DNA from: Micavibrio_B sp964633355
GTDB lineage: Bacteria > Pseudomonadota > Alphaproteobacteria > Micavibrionales > Micavibrionaceae
Direction: 5' to 3'
Assembly: GCA_964633355.1 (NCBI GenBank)
Contig: CAZWGO010000008.1
Coordinates: 28,902 to 92,901 of the forward strand
Length of the DNA: 64,000 nucleotides
Below, one piece after another: positions 9,120 to 18,935 of the stretch. The first letter of the stretch is position 1. The number at the start of each line of letters is the position of its first letter. Made by a program: the position numbers and the translations under genes. The notes below the pieces were generated by a model. The model was not told the origin of the DNA and did not search any database. It saw only the letters and a program-made list of their open reading frames with translations.

Positions 9120-9862
9120 AGCTTAACTTCTTCAAGCTTGATAAACAGGCTTTGGTCGCCAAACACGCTCACACTTTCCAGACTGCCGAAAAAATTGGCA
9201 AAGACTCCGGTATTCGTTGAAATCGGCGCCAGGCTTTGCTCTACTTTGAATCGATAACGGATATAGGCAGGTCGCCCGAAAGAATCGTTGAGTTTATTTT
9301 CTGCAATATAATTCAGATACTCCTGCGCGATATCAGGCTGGGCATGCACTGACAAATAAGTCAGAGGTCGTGATAATTTCAGGGCTGCGTTGATTGGAAA
9401 AAGAGATGGATTATATGCCGTTGTATCAAGGCATTTATAAGATCTTGGCGAATTACCGGAGACTTGAACCTGCAAGATACCGTTTATCTGTGAATTCTTA
9501 TTGATCTCGAATGTTTGGGATTTGGGATCGTACCGCCCCAGATAGATCGGCTGAATAAATTCAAAACGCCGCGGGAAATTTTCTTTGTTGAGATTGATAA
9601 AACCCCTTGTCGCTTCTCTAATCTTGTTCCATTCAATATCATTGGTGTAATATTGTAAATAAAGATCACATTCCGTGATCATTAAATATTGATCAATATT
9701 TTCATCACTTTGGATATCCAGATTATTGAGAAGCCAGTAACTCTTGGCAAGATATTCCGGTGTTGTCGGAGAATACAAAAGCTGCGACGATGCAGACTGC
9801 GCCTTAACGGGGGCGCAATAAATGATCGAAAGAAGAAGGCATAAAAGTAATCTAGTTTTCAT
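9116..9862 (-). CDS. Secreted protein of unknown function
   Basis: The 248-residue protein starts with a signal peptide (MKTRLLLCLLLSIIYCAP, cut near VKAQS). The mature region has two cysteines (TECDLY and YKCLDTT) and looks globular. It resembles alphaproteobacterial periplasmic proteins listed as DUF4852, but that is memory of a general pattern, not a search. It starts 11 bases inside the end of mutY, so it is the second gene of a mutY transcript. Confidence 0.65.
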   Translation of the reverse strand: MKTRLLLCLLLSIIYCAPVKAQSASSQLLYSPTTPEYLAKSYWLLNNLDIQSDENIDQYLMITECDLYLQYYTNDIEWNKIREATRGFINLNKENFPRRFEFIQPIYLGRYDPKSQTFEINKNSQINGILQVQVSGNSPRSYKCLDTTAYNPSLFPINAALKLSRPLTYLSVHAQPDIAQEYLNYIAENKLNDSFGRPAYIRYRFKVEQSLAPISTNTGVFANFFGSLESVSVFGDQSLFIKLEEVKL

Positions 9863-10892
9863 TTCCCCTCACCGTCTTAACTGCCTTTTTGAAAACGGTC
9901 GGCAAGCCCGCTGAAAGAATTTCTTCCTTATCGATCCAGATATTGTCTTTAGCGGGATTAGTCAAAACACCCTTCCAGACCTCGAGCTTTAAATCGAAAT
10001 GCGTAAAGCTGTGATAGACATCTCCTGCATATATTATCTTATTTTCTACCTCTTTGGGAAGGATACTATCGCTCTTTCCGTCCCAGCCGGTCGTTGGTAA
10101 CGCCATCATGCCCCCCAGCATGCGCTTGTCATCCCTGCGCTCCAGTAAAACTTTGCCCCCTTTATTTTCTATCCAATAAACCCTACCCGATCTTTGAGGC
10201 TTGGCAGTCTTGGCTGGCTTAGAGGGTATTTCATTTTGAATGCCTTTTTTAAACGCTTTACAAAAATCGCTAACCGGACAGGAATGGCAACGCGGTTTTT
10301 GAGGAATACAGATCGTTGCACCAAGGTCCATAAGGCTCTGCGCAAAATCACCGGCTCTTTTGACATCGGCATAAACCAATTCAGCTTTTTTACGAATTAA
10401 GGCTTTGGATAATTTTATAGGCGTTTCAATTCCAAATACCCTAACAACAATCCTGTCGACATTGCCATCAATGACGACGGCATGATTGTCAAAAGCGATT
10501 GCCGAAATAGCTGCTGCTGTATAAGGGCCTATGCCGGGTAACTTCAAAAGCTCTGCTTCTCCTTTTGGAAATATAGCCTTGTGATCTTCGGCGAGAACTT
10601 GCGCACATTTATGCAGATTTCGCGCTCTGGCGTAATAGCCAAGGCCTGCCCATTCTTTTAAGACGTCTTCATTTTTTGCCGCGGCAAATTTTTTCAGATT
10701 TGGCCAAAGTTTCAAAAATTTCTGAAAATAAGGAATGACAGTTGGCACTGTCGTTTGCTGAAGCATGATCTCTGACAACCAGACATGGTACGGATCAGGC
10801 TGAATACCCGCTTTTGCCCGCCATGGCAGATCGCGGCGATGCTTGTCATACCATTTGAGCAGGTTTTTCTGAAAATCGTGACTTTTAAACAT
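9852..10892 (-). CDS. mutY: A/G-specific adenine glycosylase
   Basis: The 346-residue enzyme removes adenine mispaired with 8-oxoguanine. The N-terminal part has LQQTTV near residue 45 and the helix-hairpin-helix LPGIGPYTAAAI (118-129). The catalytic Asp is D142 in IDGN. The [4Fe-4S] ligands are C195, C202, C205 and C211 in the usual C-x6-C-x2-C-x5-C spacing. The C-terminal Nudix-like domain for recognising 8-oxoguanine is present from about residue 230. It diverges from the DUF721 gene with only 22 bases between them, an arrangement common in alphaproteobacteria. Confidence 0.95.
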   Translation of the reverse strand: MFKSHDFQKNLLKWYDKHRRDLPWRAKAGIQPDPYHVWLSEIMLQQTTVPTVIPYFQKFLKLWPNLKKFAAAKNEDVLKEWAGLGYYARARNLHKCAQVLAEDHKAIFPKGEAELLKLPGIGPYTAAAISAIAFDNHAVVIDGNVDRIVVRVFGIETPIKLSKALIRKKAELVYADVKRAGDFAQSLMDLGATICIPQKPRCHSCPVSDFCKAFKKGIQNEIPSKPAKTAKPQRSGRVYWIENKGGKVLLERRDDKRMLGGMMALPTTGWDGKSDSILPKEVENKIIYAGDVYHSFTHFDLKLEVWKGVLTNPAKDNIWIDKEEILSAGLPTVFKKAVKTVRGNEN

Positions 10893-10914
10893 TACTTCAT
10901 GTATTAGTTAAAGA

Positions 10915-11397
10915 ATGTACGAATTGAAACCCATCTCCGATTCCGTGGCGAAACTCACGAAAGAAACTTTTAGTCGCAAATTCGTGTCTTTGGCACGAAT
11001 TCTAACACAATGGGAAGATATTGTCGGGTCTGACATGGCGGATAAATGCCAGCCTGCAAAAATTCATTATCGTAAACCCAAAGCCGCCAATGATATACCG
11101 CAGGCCACGCTTGATATTGCCGCTTCCAGTGCCGATGCAAGCCTTCTCCATTATCAAAAAGACCTCATTTTAGAGCGTATAAACCAGTTGTTTGGGAATA
11201 AATGGGTAACGGATATCAAATTCGTCCATATTCCCTTCACCCCACGACGAAAAGAAGGCAATTTCCCTAAATTTCGGCAACCTACAAAAGAGGAATTTGC
11301 TGAATTACAGGCCTCTCTTCCTGTCGGTGCCGACGAGGAGCTTAAAAAACGGCTTGAAAGACTGGGGCAAGGCATATTAAGAAGACCGCTTAAGTAA
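10915..11397 (+). CDS. DUF721 (DciA-like) protein
   Basis: The 160-residue protein has the DUF721 fold seen in DciA, the replicative helicase loader of bacteria without DnaC. The opening about LARILTQWEDIVGSDMADKCQP and the downstream DIAASSADASLLHY-LILERINQLFG are characteristic. The C-terminal 50 residues are basic and charged, as usual for this family. A role in DnaB loading is inferred from the family; alphaproteobacterial members are poorly studied. The position between mutY and the dsbA-smc genes is a recurring alphaproteobacterial arrangement. Confidence 0.8.
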   Translation: MYELKPISDSVAKLTKETFSRKFVSLARILTQWEDIVGSDMADKCQPAKIHYRKPKAANDIPQATLDIAASSADASLLHYQKDLILERINQLFGNKWVTDIKFVHIPFTPRRKEGNFPKFRQPTKEEFAELQASLPVGADEELKKRLERLGQGILRRPLK

Positions 11398-11429
11398 TTC
11401 ATAAAGCCTTCGAAATCAGGAATTCCATA

Positions 11430-12002
11430 ATGACAAAAGTTGCAGCAATAACGATCCGCAAAGGGAACGTACTCGAAATCGATGGAAAACTTTGGGCCGT
11501 CTCCCATTCCGAGATCATGCAGCCCGGCAAAGGCGCATCCGTCATCCATATCGAAATGCGCGACATCAAATCCGGCACGAAAGACAATGTTCGCTACCGC
11601 ACGCAAGAGACGGTTGAGAAGGTTCGTCTTGAGCAGGAAGAATATCAATACCTCTTTAACGATGGCGAGAACTATACATTCATGCACCAGACTTCCTATG
11701 AACAGATCAATGTTCCTGCCGAAGTCGTCGGCTCCCCCGGCACTGAATTTTTGCAGGAAGGCATGGTTGTGACTATTGAAACCTATGAAGAAACACCGCT
11801 TGGCGTAGAACTGCCGCAAACCGTCATTTGTGAAATCGTCGAAGCCGATCCGGTTGTGAAAGGCCAGACCGCCTCTTCCTCTTACAAACCCGCGAAACTT
11901 GATAACGGCCTGCGCGTCATGGTTCCGCCTCATGTTGAATCCGGCACGCGTATCGTCGTCAGAACCGAAGACGCAACTTATGTAGAACGTGCGAAGGACT
12001 AA
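11430..12002 (+). CDS. efp: Translation elongation factor P
   Basis: The 190-residue protein has the three-domain size of EF-P, which rescues ribosomes stalled on polyproline. The modification loop QPGKGAS keeps lysine at position 34, the residue beta-lysylated by EpmA in other bacteria. This matters here because the window encodes very proline-rich proteins, including TolA (31614) and the OmpA-like protein (12806). The stop overlaps the suhB start by one base (TAATG). Confidence 0.95.
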   Translation: MTKVAAITIRKGNVLEIDGKLWAVSHSEIMQPGKGASVIHIEMRDIKSGTKDNVRYRTQETVEKVRLEQEEYQYLFNDGENYTFMHQTSYEQINVPAEVVGSPGTEFLQEGMVVTIETYEETPLGVELPQTVICEIVEADPVVKGQTASSSYKPAKLDNGLRVMVPPHVESGTRIVVRTEDATYVERAKD

Positions 12003-12793
12003 TGGCCAATCTTTCCCCTAATTTGAATGTTATGCTGCGCGCTGCCGAAAAAGCGGCGCGTTCGCTGTCCCGCGACTTCGGCGAAGTTGAAAATCTTCAG
12101 GTATCCCGTAAAGGTCCGGGTGATTTCGTATCCGCCGCCGATAAACGTGCCGAACAGATTATCTATGACGAATTATTATCTGCCCGCCCGGGGTTTTCTT
12201 TCCTGATGGAAGAAAGCGGTGAGCATAAAGGCACGGACGGCGAACACCGTTTTATTATCGATCCTTTGGACGGCACGACGAATTTCCTGCACGGCATTCC
12301 ACACTGGTGTATTTCTATCGGCCTCGAAAAACAGGGCGAAATGATTGCCGGCCTTATTCTGGACCCAATCAAGAACGAAGTATTCCATGCTGAAAAAGGT
12401 GCAGGCGCCTTTACCGGCAAGCGCCGCTTACGCGTATCGGCCAGAGGCGATCTTAGCTTTGCTGTTATTTGTGGCGGCGATTGCGTTCGCCGGACACCGG
12501 AAATCCGCGCGTCCCTCATCAAAGGGATTGAAAAAATCATCTCTTCAACTGCCGGTTTCCGCCGCTCTGGTTCTGCTGCGCTTGACTTGGCTTATGTTGC
12601 TGCTGGCCGCTATGAAGGTTTCTGGGAAAACAATCTTTCACCATGGGATAGTGCGGCTGGCTCTATTATCGTACGCGAAGCCGGCGGTGCGCTTGCCAGC
12701 TTGAAAGGCAATGCGAATCCCGTCTATGCTGAAACCATCCTTGCCAGTAACATGGCGCTGCATAATGTCCTGAAGGATATGCTCAAGTCCTAA
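12002..12793 (+). CDS. suhB: Inositol monophosphatase family protein (SuhB-like)
   Basis: The 263-residue protein has the complete Mg-dependent phosphatase signature: E70-E71 in MEESGEHKG, DPLDGTTNFLHG (87-98), and the C-terminal SPWDSAAGSIIVREAGG. SuhB hydrolyses inositol-1-phosphate in vitro; in E. coli it also binds the Nus complex in rRNA antitermination. Which role applies here is not visible. It is coupled to efp by a one-base overlap. Confidence 0.92.
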   Translation: MANLSPNLNVMLRAAEKAARSLSRDFGEVENLQVSRKGPGDFVSAADKRAEQIIYDELLSARPGFSFLMEESGEHKGTDGEHRFIIDPLDGTTNFLHGIPHWCISIGLEKQGEMIAGLILDPIKNEVFHAEKGAGAFTGKRRLRVSARGDLSFAVICGGDCVRRTPEIRASLIKGIEKIISSTAGFRRSGSAALDLAYVAAGRYEGFWENNLSPWDSAAGSIIVREAGGALASLKGNANPVYAETILASNMALHNVLKDMLKS

Positions 12794-12805
12794 AATTTTT
12801 GTGGA

Positions 12806-14299
12806 ATGGTTATGAGATCTTTGAAATACGGCTACGCCCTGCTTGCTCTGACCATTCTTTTTCCCTTGATCGGGCATGCTGAAGAACCTGAACTTCGCGG
12901 CTATACGCCGCCGCCTATGTTCGGCAATTCCATGTCCGTTCCGGTGGATGCGCCTCCCGCTCCGGCACCGGAAGTAAAATCTTCACCTGTCAAGAAAATC
13001 GAAACGCCTAAAGTTGTAAAACCAGTTACAAAGCCGCCCGCGGATAAGGAACTCGTCGTTAAAGATACGCCGCTACCGATTCAGCCTTTGACGCCGAAAG
13101 CACCGCCACCTAAGCCAACAACAGTTCCGGAAAAAAATAAAATACCGCCTTACGTTCCGCCAAAGCCGGAAGAAAAACTGAAAAAGGCTGAAATAAAAAG
13201 CGAACCGAAAATTGCGGCACCAACACCAAAAGCTCCGGCAACCGGCAACATCAGTGCGGAAAGCTTATTGAGCCATCCCGTAACATCCGGACCAAATCCT
13301 ATGCCTGCCGCCGAGCCGATCAATCCGCTTGCCGTTCCGGCCAGCAAGGTGGAAGGTGGACTTCCATTGCCCGGCAGCGCACCGACGCAAAAATCTGTCC
13401 TGCAAAAATCCAAAGCCGCAAAAAAAGCTCCGGTTAAAAAAGAAACAAAAAAGACTGCGGAAACTGTAAAGAAAAAAGAACCCGTCAAAAAAGCGGAAGC
13501 AAAAAAACCGGCTCCCAAAAAAGTCGAACCCAAAACAAAAGCACCCGAGCCAAAACCAAAGCCGGTTGTTCAAAAAGAACCCGTTAAACCCGTCCCTGTC
13601 ATTCAAAAAGAAAAACCGGTTATTGCAGCAGCTCCTCCGGTGACAACGGCACCGAAACAAAAAGCGCCTTACAATGTCAAAGGCAGTAAATCCATGCCGA
13701 AGGTTTCTTCGACAAAAGTCGATAAAACAGAAATTGGGAAACTTCCTCTGCCTGCGATTGCAGAGCCTTCAGTCAAAACGATGCCGACAAAAAACGAAAT
13801 GATGATCGATAAGGCGCTTGAAGATCATCTGGTCGAACCCGATGTCAAAAAAATCATTGCCGAGCCGAAGAAAGAAAAAGCCGCTGCAAAATCAAAACTT
13901 GCCGATACGCCTGTCGATATTCCCACTTCTGCTCCGGTGAAAGCCGAAAAGAAGACAAATCCATCCAAAAGTTTTTCCAAGCCGGAATTAATCAGCCTTG
14001 AATTCTCGGGCGCGTCCGCCGACCTTGCCGCGGATCAAAAGAACGTCATCGATAGTTCCATCATTCCTAGGCTGAAAGAGGACGACAGCCGTCGTCTTCA
14101 GATTTTGAGCTTTGCCTCTCCGGCCAAGGAAGGCCAGAGTAGCGCGCGGCGCATTTCATTGTCCCGCGGGCTGGCCATCCGTTCCTACCTCCTTGAAAAA
14201 GGTGTTCAACCAAGCCGCATCGATATCCGAGCCTTGGGTGATAACACCAAGGAGAAACCGATGGATCGGGTAGACCTGGCCCTAATTTACTTAAGATAA
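12806..14299 (+). CDS. Secreted Pro/Lys-rich protein with C-terminal OmpA-like domain
   Basis: The 497-residue protein has a signal peptide (cut near GHAEE), then about 350 residues of low-complexity sequence dominated by Pro, Lys, Ala and Glu with repeated KK(E/A)PVKK-type segments. The C-terminal 110 residues form an OmpA-like peptidoglycan-binding domain: SLEFSGASADLA, then SSARRISLSRGLAIRSYL and IDIRALGD. The likely picture is a long flexible periplasm-spanning linker tethering something to the cell wall. It follows suhB by 12 bases. Since no pal gene follows tolB in this window, it could cover part of that job, which is conjecture. Confidence 0.75.
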   Translation: MVMRSLKYGYALLALTILFPLIGHAEEPELRGYTPPPMFGNSMSVPVDAPPAPAPEVKSSPVKKIETPKVVKPVTKPPADKELVVKDTPLPIQPLTPKAPPPKPTTVPEKNKIPPYVPPKPEEKLKKAEIKSEPKIAAPTPKAPATGNISAESLLSHPVTSGPNPMPAAEPINPLAVPASKVEGGLPLPGSAPTQKSVLQKSKAAKKAPVKKETKKTAETVKKKEPVKKAEAKKPAPKKVEPKTKAPEPKPKPVVQKEPVKPVPVIQKEKPVIAAAPPVTTAPKQKAPYNVKGSKSMPKVSSTKVDKTEIGKLPLPAIAEPSVKTMPTKNEMMIDKALEDHLVEPDVKKIIAEPKKEKAAAKSKLADTPVDIPTSAPVKAEKKTNPSKSFSKPELISLEFSGASADLAADQKNVIDSSIIPRLKEDDSRRLQILSFASPAKEGQSSARRISLSRGLAIRSYLLEKGVQPSRIDIRALGDNTKEKPMDRVDLALIYLR

Positions 14300-14489
14300 A
14301 TTTGCCTAAACTCCTTAAATGTGGATAACAAAGGTCCGGCGGGGCGTTTTGTTTGAATTTCAGCCGTTTAAGCCTTTAAGGTAACTTAATCCTGAATTAA
14401 ACGAAAAGAACTTCGGTATATGTGTTTTGCATATACTTATTATGGCAAAACAGGGCCAGATATTTGCAAATTAAAAACCAAGGTGGACC
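14300..14489. other. 190-bp intergenic region with a small inverted repeat
   Basis: The only clear structure is a 7-bp inverted repeat GTATATG/CATATAC at 14416-14436, followed by AT-rich sequence reaching TATTATGG. It could be an operator or part of the promoter of the dsbA-like gene. An AAGGTGG ribosome binding site precedes the ATG at 14490. No gene is seen. Confidence 0.4.
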
Positions 14490-15425
14490 ATGGAAGATCT
14501 GAATAAAAAGAAAACATCGGCAACTTCAATTATCGCCGTCATAATTATCGCATTGCTGATCGGTACCGGCGCTTATATGTTCACGAAACAAAAAGCCGAA
14601 GCTCCTGCGCAGGCACCTGAAACTGCCCAAACAGAAATGGCTCCGGAAGCCGTTCCTGAAACTGCGGCAACAACACCTGAAGAGCCAGCCGATCCGATTG
14701 TTGTCGAAACAAAAAAACTCGATATTCCATCTGCAGAAACACCTGCTCCATCTGCTGCCAATACAGATCCGGCAATCGTTGCCATGATGGCGCCTAGATC
14801 GATTGGCGATGCAAATGCCCCGGTCAAAATTACGGAATATTCATCTCTGACCTGCTCTCACTGCGGCACCTTCCACCGTGAGACATTTAAAAAGTTCAAA
14901 GCTGACTTCATCGATACAGGCAAAGTCCAGATGACATTCAAGGAATTTCCTTTGAACCAGCCAGCGATGGATGCATCTCAGATCCTGCGCTGTATGCCGG
15001 AAGATAAATTCGTCAGCTTTATGGATCTTCTGTTCCAGGAACAGGATAAATGGGCATTTGACGCCAACTACAAAGATATCCTGCGTCAGAACGCAAAACT
15101 GGCCGGCATGTCCGACGAAACTTTCGATTCCTGTCTTGCCAATACAGCTTTGAAAGAAGCGATTTTGGGCGACATGAAAGCGGCCGGCGAACAGTATAAA
15201 GTTCAATCGACACCTTCATTCGTTATCAACGGCGGAAAAATTCTCGTCGGCAACCAGCCGGTTGAAGAATTTGCGAAAGCGATTGAAGAAGCCTCTTCTG
15301 CGCCGGCAACAACGCCTGCAGCAGCTCCAGCTCCTGTAACTGAAACAGCGCCTGAAGCTGCAGCCGGCGCCGCTGTAGATGCTGCCGAACCTGCTGTCAC
15401 GGAAGAAGCGCCGCCAGCAGAATAA
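14490..15425 (+). CDS. DsbA-family thiol oxidoreductase, membrane-anchored, with low-complexity arms
   Basis: The 311-residue protein has an N-terminal membrane anchor (about residues 12-30, TSIIAVIIIALLIGTG) and an Ala/Pro/Glu-rich linker to about residue 90. A thioredoxin-fold domain follows with the active site CSHC in LTCSHCGTFH and the cis-Pro region TPSFVINGG. Homologues next to smc in alphaproteobacteria are annotated as DsbA-like disulfide oxidoreductases. Unusual here is a C-terminal tail of about 40 residues again rich in Ala, Pro and Glu. It may form disulfides in the cysteine-containing pilin-like proteins of this window. Confidence 0.85.
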   Translation: MEDLNKKKTSATSIIAVIIIALLIGTGAYMFTKQKAEAPAQAPETAQTEMAPEAVPETAATTPEEPADPIVVETKKLDIPSAETPAPSAANTDPAIVAMMAPRSIGDANAPVKITEYSSLTCSHCGTFHRETFKKFKADFIDTGKVQMTFKEFPLNQPAMDASQILRCMPEDKFVSFMDLLFQEQDKWAFDANYKDILRQNAKLAGMSDETFDSCLANTALKEAILGDMKAAGEQYKVQSTPSFVINGGKILVGNQPVEEFAKAIEEASSAPATTPAAAPAPVTETAPEAAAGAAVDAAEPAVTEEAPPAE

Positions 15426-15456
15426 ATACAGATCTAACCCGAACAGAGTATACGAC

Positions 15457-18400
15457 ATGGCAAATTTCAGCCGCCTTCGCCTTCAGGGATTCAAATCCTT
15501 CGTCGACAAAACGGATCTCGACATCGCACCGGGCATGACCGGTATCGTCGGGCCGAATGGCTGCGGTAAATCGAACCTTGTCGAAGCTCTGTCTTGGGTT
15601 ATGGGCGAAACCTCCGCCAAGCGTTTGCGCGGTTCGGGTATGGACGATGTAATCTTCAACGGTACATCGACACGTCCACAGCGTAACTCTGCCGAAGTTT
15701 CCGTCGTTCTCGATAATACAGATCGCACGGCTCCTGCGATGTTCAACAATACGGACGAGATCGAAGTCGTCCGCCGTATCGAACGGGATATGGGATCAAG
15801 CTACTATGTGAACTCCAAACCCGTTCGCGCCCGCGATGTGCAAATGCTCTTTGCTGATCTGGCGATTGGCGCACACTCAACTGCTATCGTCTCCCAAGGC
15901 CGCATTGCAGCTATCATCAACGCGAAACCTGCCGAACGCCGCCAAATTCTCGAAGAATCCGCTGGCGTTTCCGGCCTCTATGTCCGCCGCCACGAAGCTG
16001 AACTTCGTTTGCGCGCAGCAGATAATAACCTCGCCCGCTTGCAAGATGTGCTTTCCAATCTTGAAACACAGCTCGATGCGTTGAAACGTCAAAGCCGTCA
16101 GGCCCGCCGTTACAAGGAAGTTTCTGAATCCATCCGCAATCTGGAGACCATTCTTGCTTTGGCTGAATGGACGCATGCGCAGGAATCTCAAGCCAAATCA
16201 CAAGCGGCACTTCTTGAAACCGAAACACTCGTTGCCGAGAAAACGGCCACTATTGCACAACTGACGCGCCTGCAACTGGAACAGGCTGATGCCGTTCCGC
16301 CGCTGCGCGAGAAACAAGCTGAAACCGCCGCCGCGTGGCAAGCGCAAAACTTCGAACTTCGCCGCATCGAAGATGAAGAAAATCGCATCACGGCACAAAT
16401 CAACGAAGCCACCAAAGGTCTGGAGCAGGTTTCTACTGACCGCGTTCACGAACAGGAAACATCCGACGAAAATGCCTTGGTCCTCGTCCGCCTTGAACGT
16501 GAAGAAGCTGATCTTCGTGCCCAGGCCGGCAACGAGATGCAGCTCAAAACGCTCACCTCGTTAAAAGACGATGCCGCCGCCCGCGTTGAAAAATTTCAGG
16601 GCGAGTATCAGGAATCTTTCGAACAATCCGCCAACAGCCGCGCCAGCCGCAACACGCTGCAATCTCAATTGTCCAAGGACGAGCAGCATCTGCAAAATAT
16701 CCAGAACCGCCTCGATAATTTGCGCCAGCAAATCGAAAGCAAGAAAGCCGCGCGGGGAGATTTTGTCTCGACAGAAGAAATGTCGGCTGAGATTGAGCAA
16801 CTTCAAATCGACCTGAATAGCCAACGCCAGTCCGAGCAATCGATCCGCGAGAATATCGACGCGCTTCAATCCGAACTGGATGCGCAGCGCCCTGCCCTGC
16901 AAAAAGCGCAGGAAGTATTACAAAAAACCAAAGCCGAAATCTCCGCGCTTGAATCCGTTTTGAATGCGGAAACGCAACAAGGCTTCCGTCCGGTATTGGA
17001 AGATATCAAAGCCGATGAAGGCTTTGAAGCCGCGCTGGCCAAAGCGCTCGGCGATACACTGATGGCGTCCACCCAATCCGATGCGCCGATGATGTGGTCA
17101 CCGCGCAGCACCATCGAAGCGCCAAGCTTCCCAAGCGGCGTTCAGGCTCTTTTGCCAAAAATCCGCGCGCCGGAAGCCTTGAAAACCGCCCTTAGCTTTA
17201 TCGGCTATGTCGAAACCGCTGAAGAAGGCGACGCGGCGGCTTCTCAACTTAAAGCCGGACAATCCATCGTCTCCCGCGACGGCGCTTACTGGCGTTGGGA
17301 CGGTTTGACGATCTTGGCAAAAGCCGTCGACCGCAATGCGATCCGCCTGAAAAACAAAAACCGCCTTGAAGAACTTCAAGCTACTTTGCCTGCTCAGGAA
17401 ACGGAATTCGAGAATGCACAAAAAGCTCTCGATAAAGCCCGCGAAGATTTAAACAATATCCGCGCAACGCTTCAGCCGCAGGAACAAAAAACCCGCGAGA
17501 CCGAGCGCAATCTGAATAACAAGCGCAACGAATTGCAGCGCACGATTGAAAAGCAATCGCAAAGCGAACAGGAACTTCTGAAACTCGAAGAAGCCCTGAT
17601 TATCTTGCAGGACGATGCTGCCCGCCTTACTGCAACCGTTGGCTCTCACCAATCATCATTGCAGGCTTTTGATGATGCGGCACTCGAGCGTCTGACTGAA
17701 GAAGTCGAGCGCAAGCGTCAGGCGTTGCAAGGTGCGCAGGATGAATACCGTCAGGCTTCAACCGATCTTGAAGTTTACCAGCAAGACCAACAGCGCCGCT
17801 CGGGCCGCCTGCATGCCATCGCCGACGAACGTATCAATCTTACCAACCGCTCGATCCGTGCGAAAGAACGCATCAAGCAACTCGAAGATCGCGAGATTGA
17901 ACTGACCGCAAAACTGGACGAACTCAAAACACGTCCGGAAGAACTTATTCAGGCTCGTATCAATCTTCTCGATAATCTTGCCACGCTTGAAAATGCAAAG
18001 AATGCCGCTGCCGACAAACTGGCCGAAGCGGAAAAAGAATTGCATGGGACTAACCAGTCTTTGAAAGAGGCTGAAGCTGCCAATATGCAGGTGCGCGAAG
18101 ACCGCGCCCGCATTCAGGCGACACTCGAAGCCGCGACTGGCTCTATCGATATCATTCGCCAGTCCATACAGGATCAGTTTGCCTGCGAACCTGACGAGCT
18201 CTGGGAAAAGTCAGAAATGACGACGGAGAAAATGACGGCGGAACCGATTGATAGGCTTCGCGGCAAACGCGATCGCCTGATCCGTGAACGCGACGGCATG
18301 GGTCCTGTAAACTTGCGCGCCGATGTTGAATCTCAGGAAGTCGAGCAACAACTCGCCACTCTTATTCAGGAGCGCAACGATCTCACCCAAGCTATCGACG

Positions 18401-18927
18401 AACTTCGTCAGGGTATTCAGAAATTGAACAAAGAAGCGCGTGAGCGTCTGGTCAATGCATTCAATACTGTCAACGAACATTTCAAAGTATTGTTCACACA
18501 GCTCTTCGGCGGCGGCGCGGCTCACCTCGCCTTTATTGAATCCGACGATCCTTTGGAAGCCGCCCTTGAAATCTTCGCCCAGCCACCGGGTAAATCTTTG
18601 CAATCTCTTTCCCTGCTGTCAGGTGGAGAAAAGACATTGGCATCGACAGCTCTTCTCTTCGCAATGTTCATGACCAATCCTGCCCCGATCTGCGTCCTCG
18701 ACGAGATTGACGCGCCACTCGATGACGCCAACGTCGATCGCGTCTGCACGGCTCTTGAGCAAATGGCTGCCACAGGTAAAACGCGCTTCATCGTCATCAC
18801 TCACCACAGAATGACCATGGCCCGCATGAATCGACTCTACGGCGTCACCATGTCCGAGCGCGGCGTGTCGCAGCTTGTGTCTGTCGATCTTCAGCACAAA
18901 TTCGATTTCCTCGAAGCGGCTGAGTAA
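15457..18927 (+). CDS. smc: Chromosome segregation ATPase SMC
   Basis: The 1156-residue protein has the full SMC order: Walker A GPNGCGKSN near residue 32, a first coiled coil from about 170 to 510, a hinge around 520-640, a second coiled coil to about 1000, then the ABC signature LSGGEKTL and Walker B ICVLDEIDAPLDD. SMC dimers with ScpA/ScpB load near the origin and keep chromosome arms separated. I chose the ATG at 15457 (MANFSRLRLQGFKSF), the conserved beginning; an earlier in-frame start would overlap the dsbA-like gene. Confidence 0.96.
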   Translation: MANFSRLRLQGFKSFVDKTDLDIAPGMTGIVGPNGCGKSNLVEALSWVMGETSAKRLRGSGMDDVIFNGTSTRPQRNSAEVSVVLDNTDRTAPAMFNNTDEIEVVRRIERDMGSSYYVNSKPVRARDVQMLFADLAIGAHSTAIVSQGRIAAIINAKPAERRQILEESAGVSGLYVRRHEAELRLRAADNNLARLQDVLSNLETQLDALKRQSRQARRYKEVSESIRNLETILALAEWTHAQESQAKSQAALLETETLVAEKTATIAQLTRLQLEQADAVPPLREKQAETAAAWQAQNFELRRIEDEENRITAQINEATKGLEQVSTDRVHEQETSDENALVLVRLEREEADLRAQAGNEMQLKTLTSLKDDAAARVEKFQGEYQESFEQSANSRASRNTLQSQLSKDEQHLQNIQNRLDNLRQQIESKKAARGDFVSTEEMSAEIEQLQIDLNSQRQSEQSIRENIDALQSELDAQRPALQKAQEVLQKTKAEISALESVLNAETQQGFRPVLEDIKADEGFEAALAKALGDTLMASTQSDAPMMWSPRSTIEAPSFPSGVQALLPKIRAPEALKTALSFIGYVETAEEGDAAASQLKAGQSIVSRDGAYWRWDGLTILAKAVDRNAIRLKNKNRLEELQATLPAQETEFENAQKALDKAREDLNNIRATLQPQEQKTRETERNLNNKRNELQRTIEKQSQSEQELLKLEEALIILQDDAARLTATVGSHQSSLQAFDDAALERLTEEVERKRQALQGAQDEYRQASTDLEVYQQDQQRRSGRLHAIADERINLTNRSIRAKERIKQLEDREIELTAKLDELKTRPEELIQARINLLDNLATLENAKNAAADKLAEAEKELHGTNQSLKEAEAANMQVREDRARIQATLEAATGSIDIIRQSIQDQFACEPDELWEKSEMTTEKMTAEPIDRLRGKRDRLIRERDGMGPVNLRADVESQEVEQQLATLIQERNDLTQAIDELRQGIQKLNKEARERLVNAFNTVNEHFKVLFTQLFGGGAAHLAFIESDDPLEAALEIFAQPPGKSLQSLSLLSGGEKTLASTALLFAMFMTNPAPICVLDEIDAPLDDANVDRVCTALEQMAATGKTRFIVITHHRMTMARMNRLYGVTMSERGVSQLVSVDLQHKFDFLEAAE

Positions 18928-18935
18928 ATAGCGAC

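Noticed and set aside
11154..11933. 259-codon open frame on the minus strand opposite DUF721 and efp
   Set aside because: It is the mirror of two well-supported genes and has no recognisable protein features.
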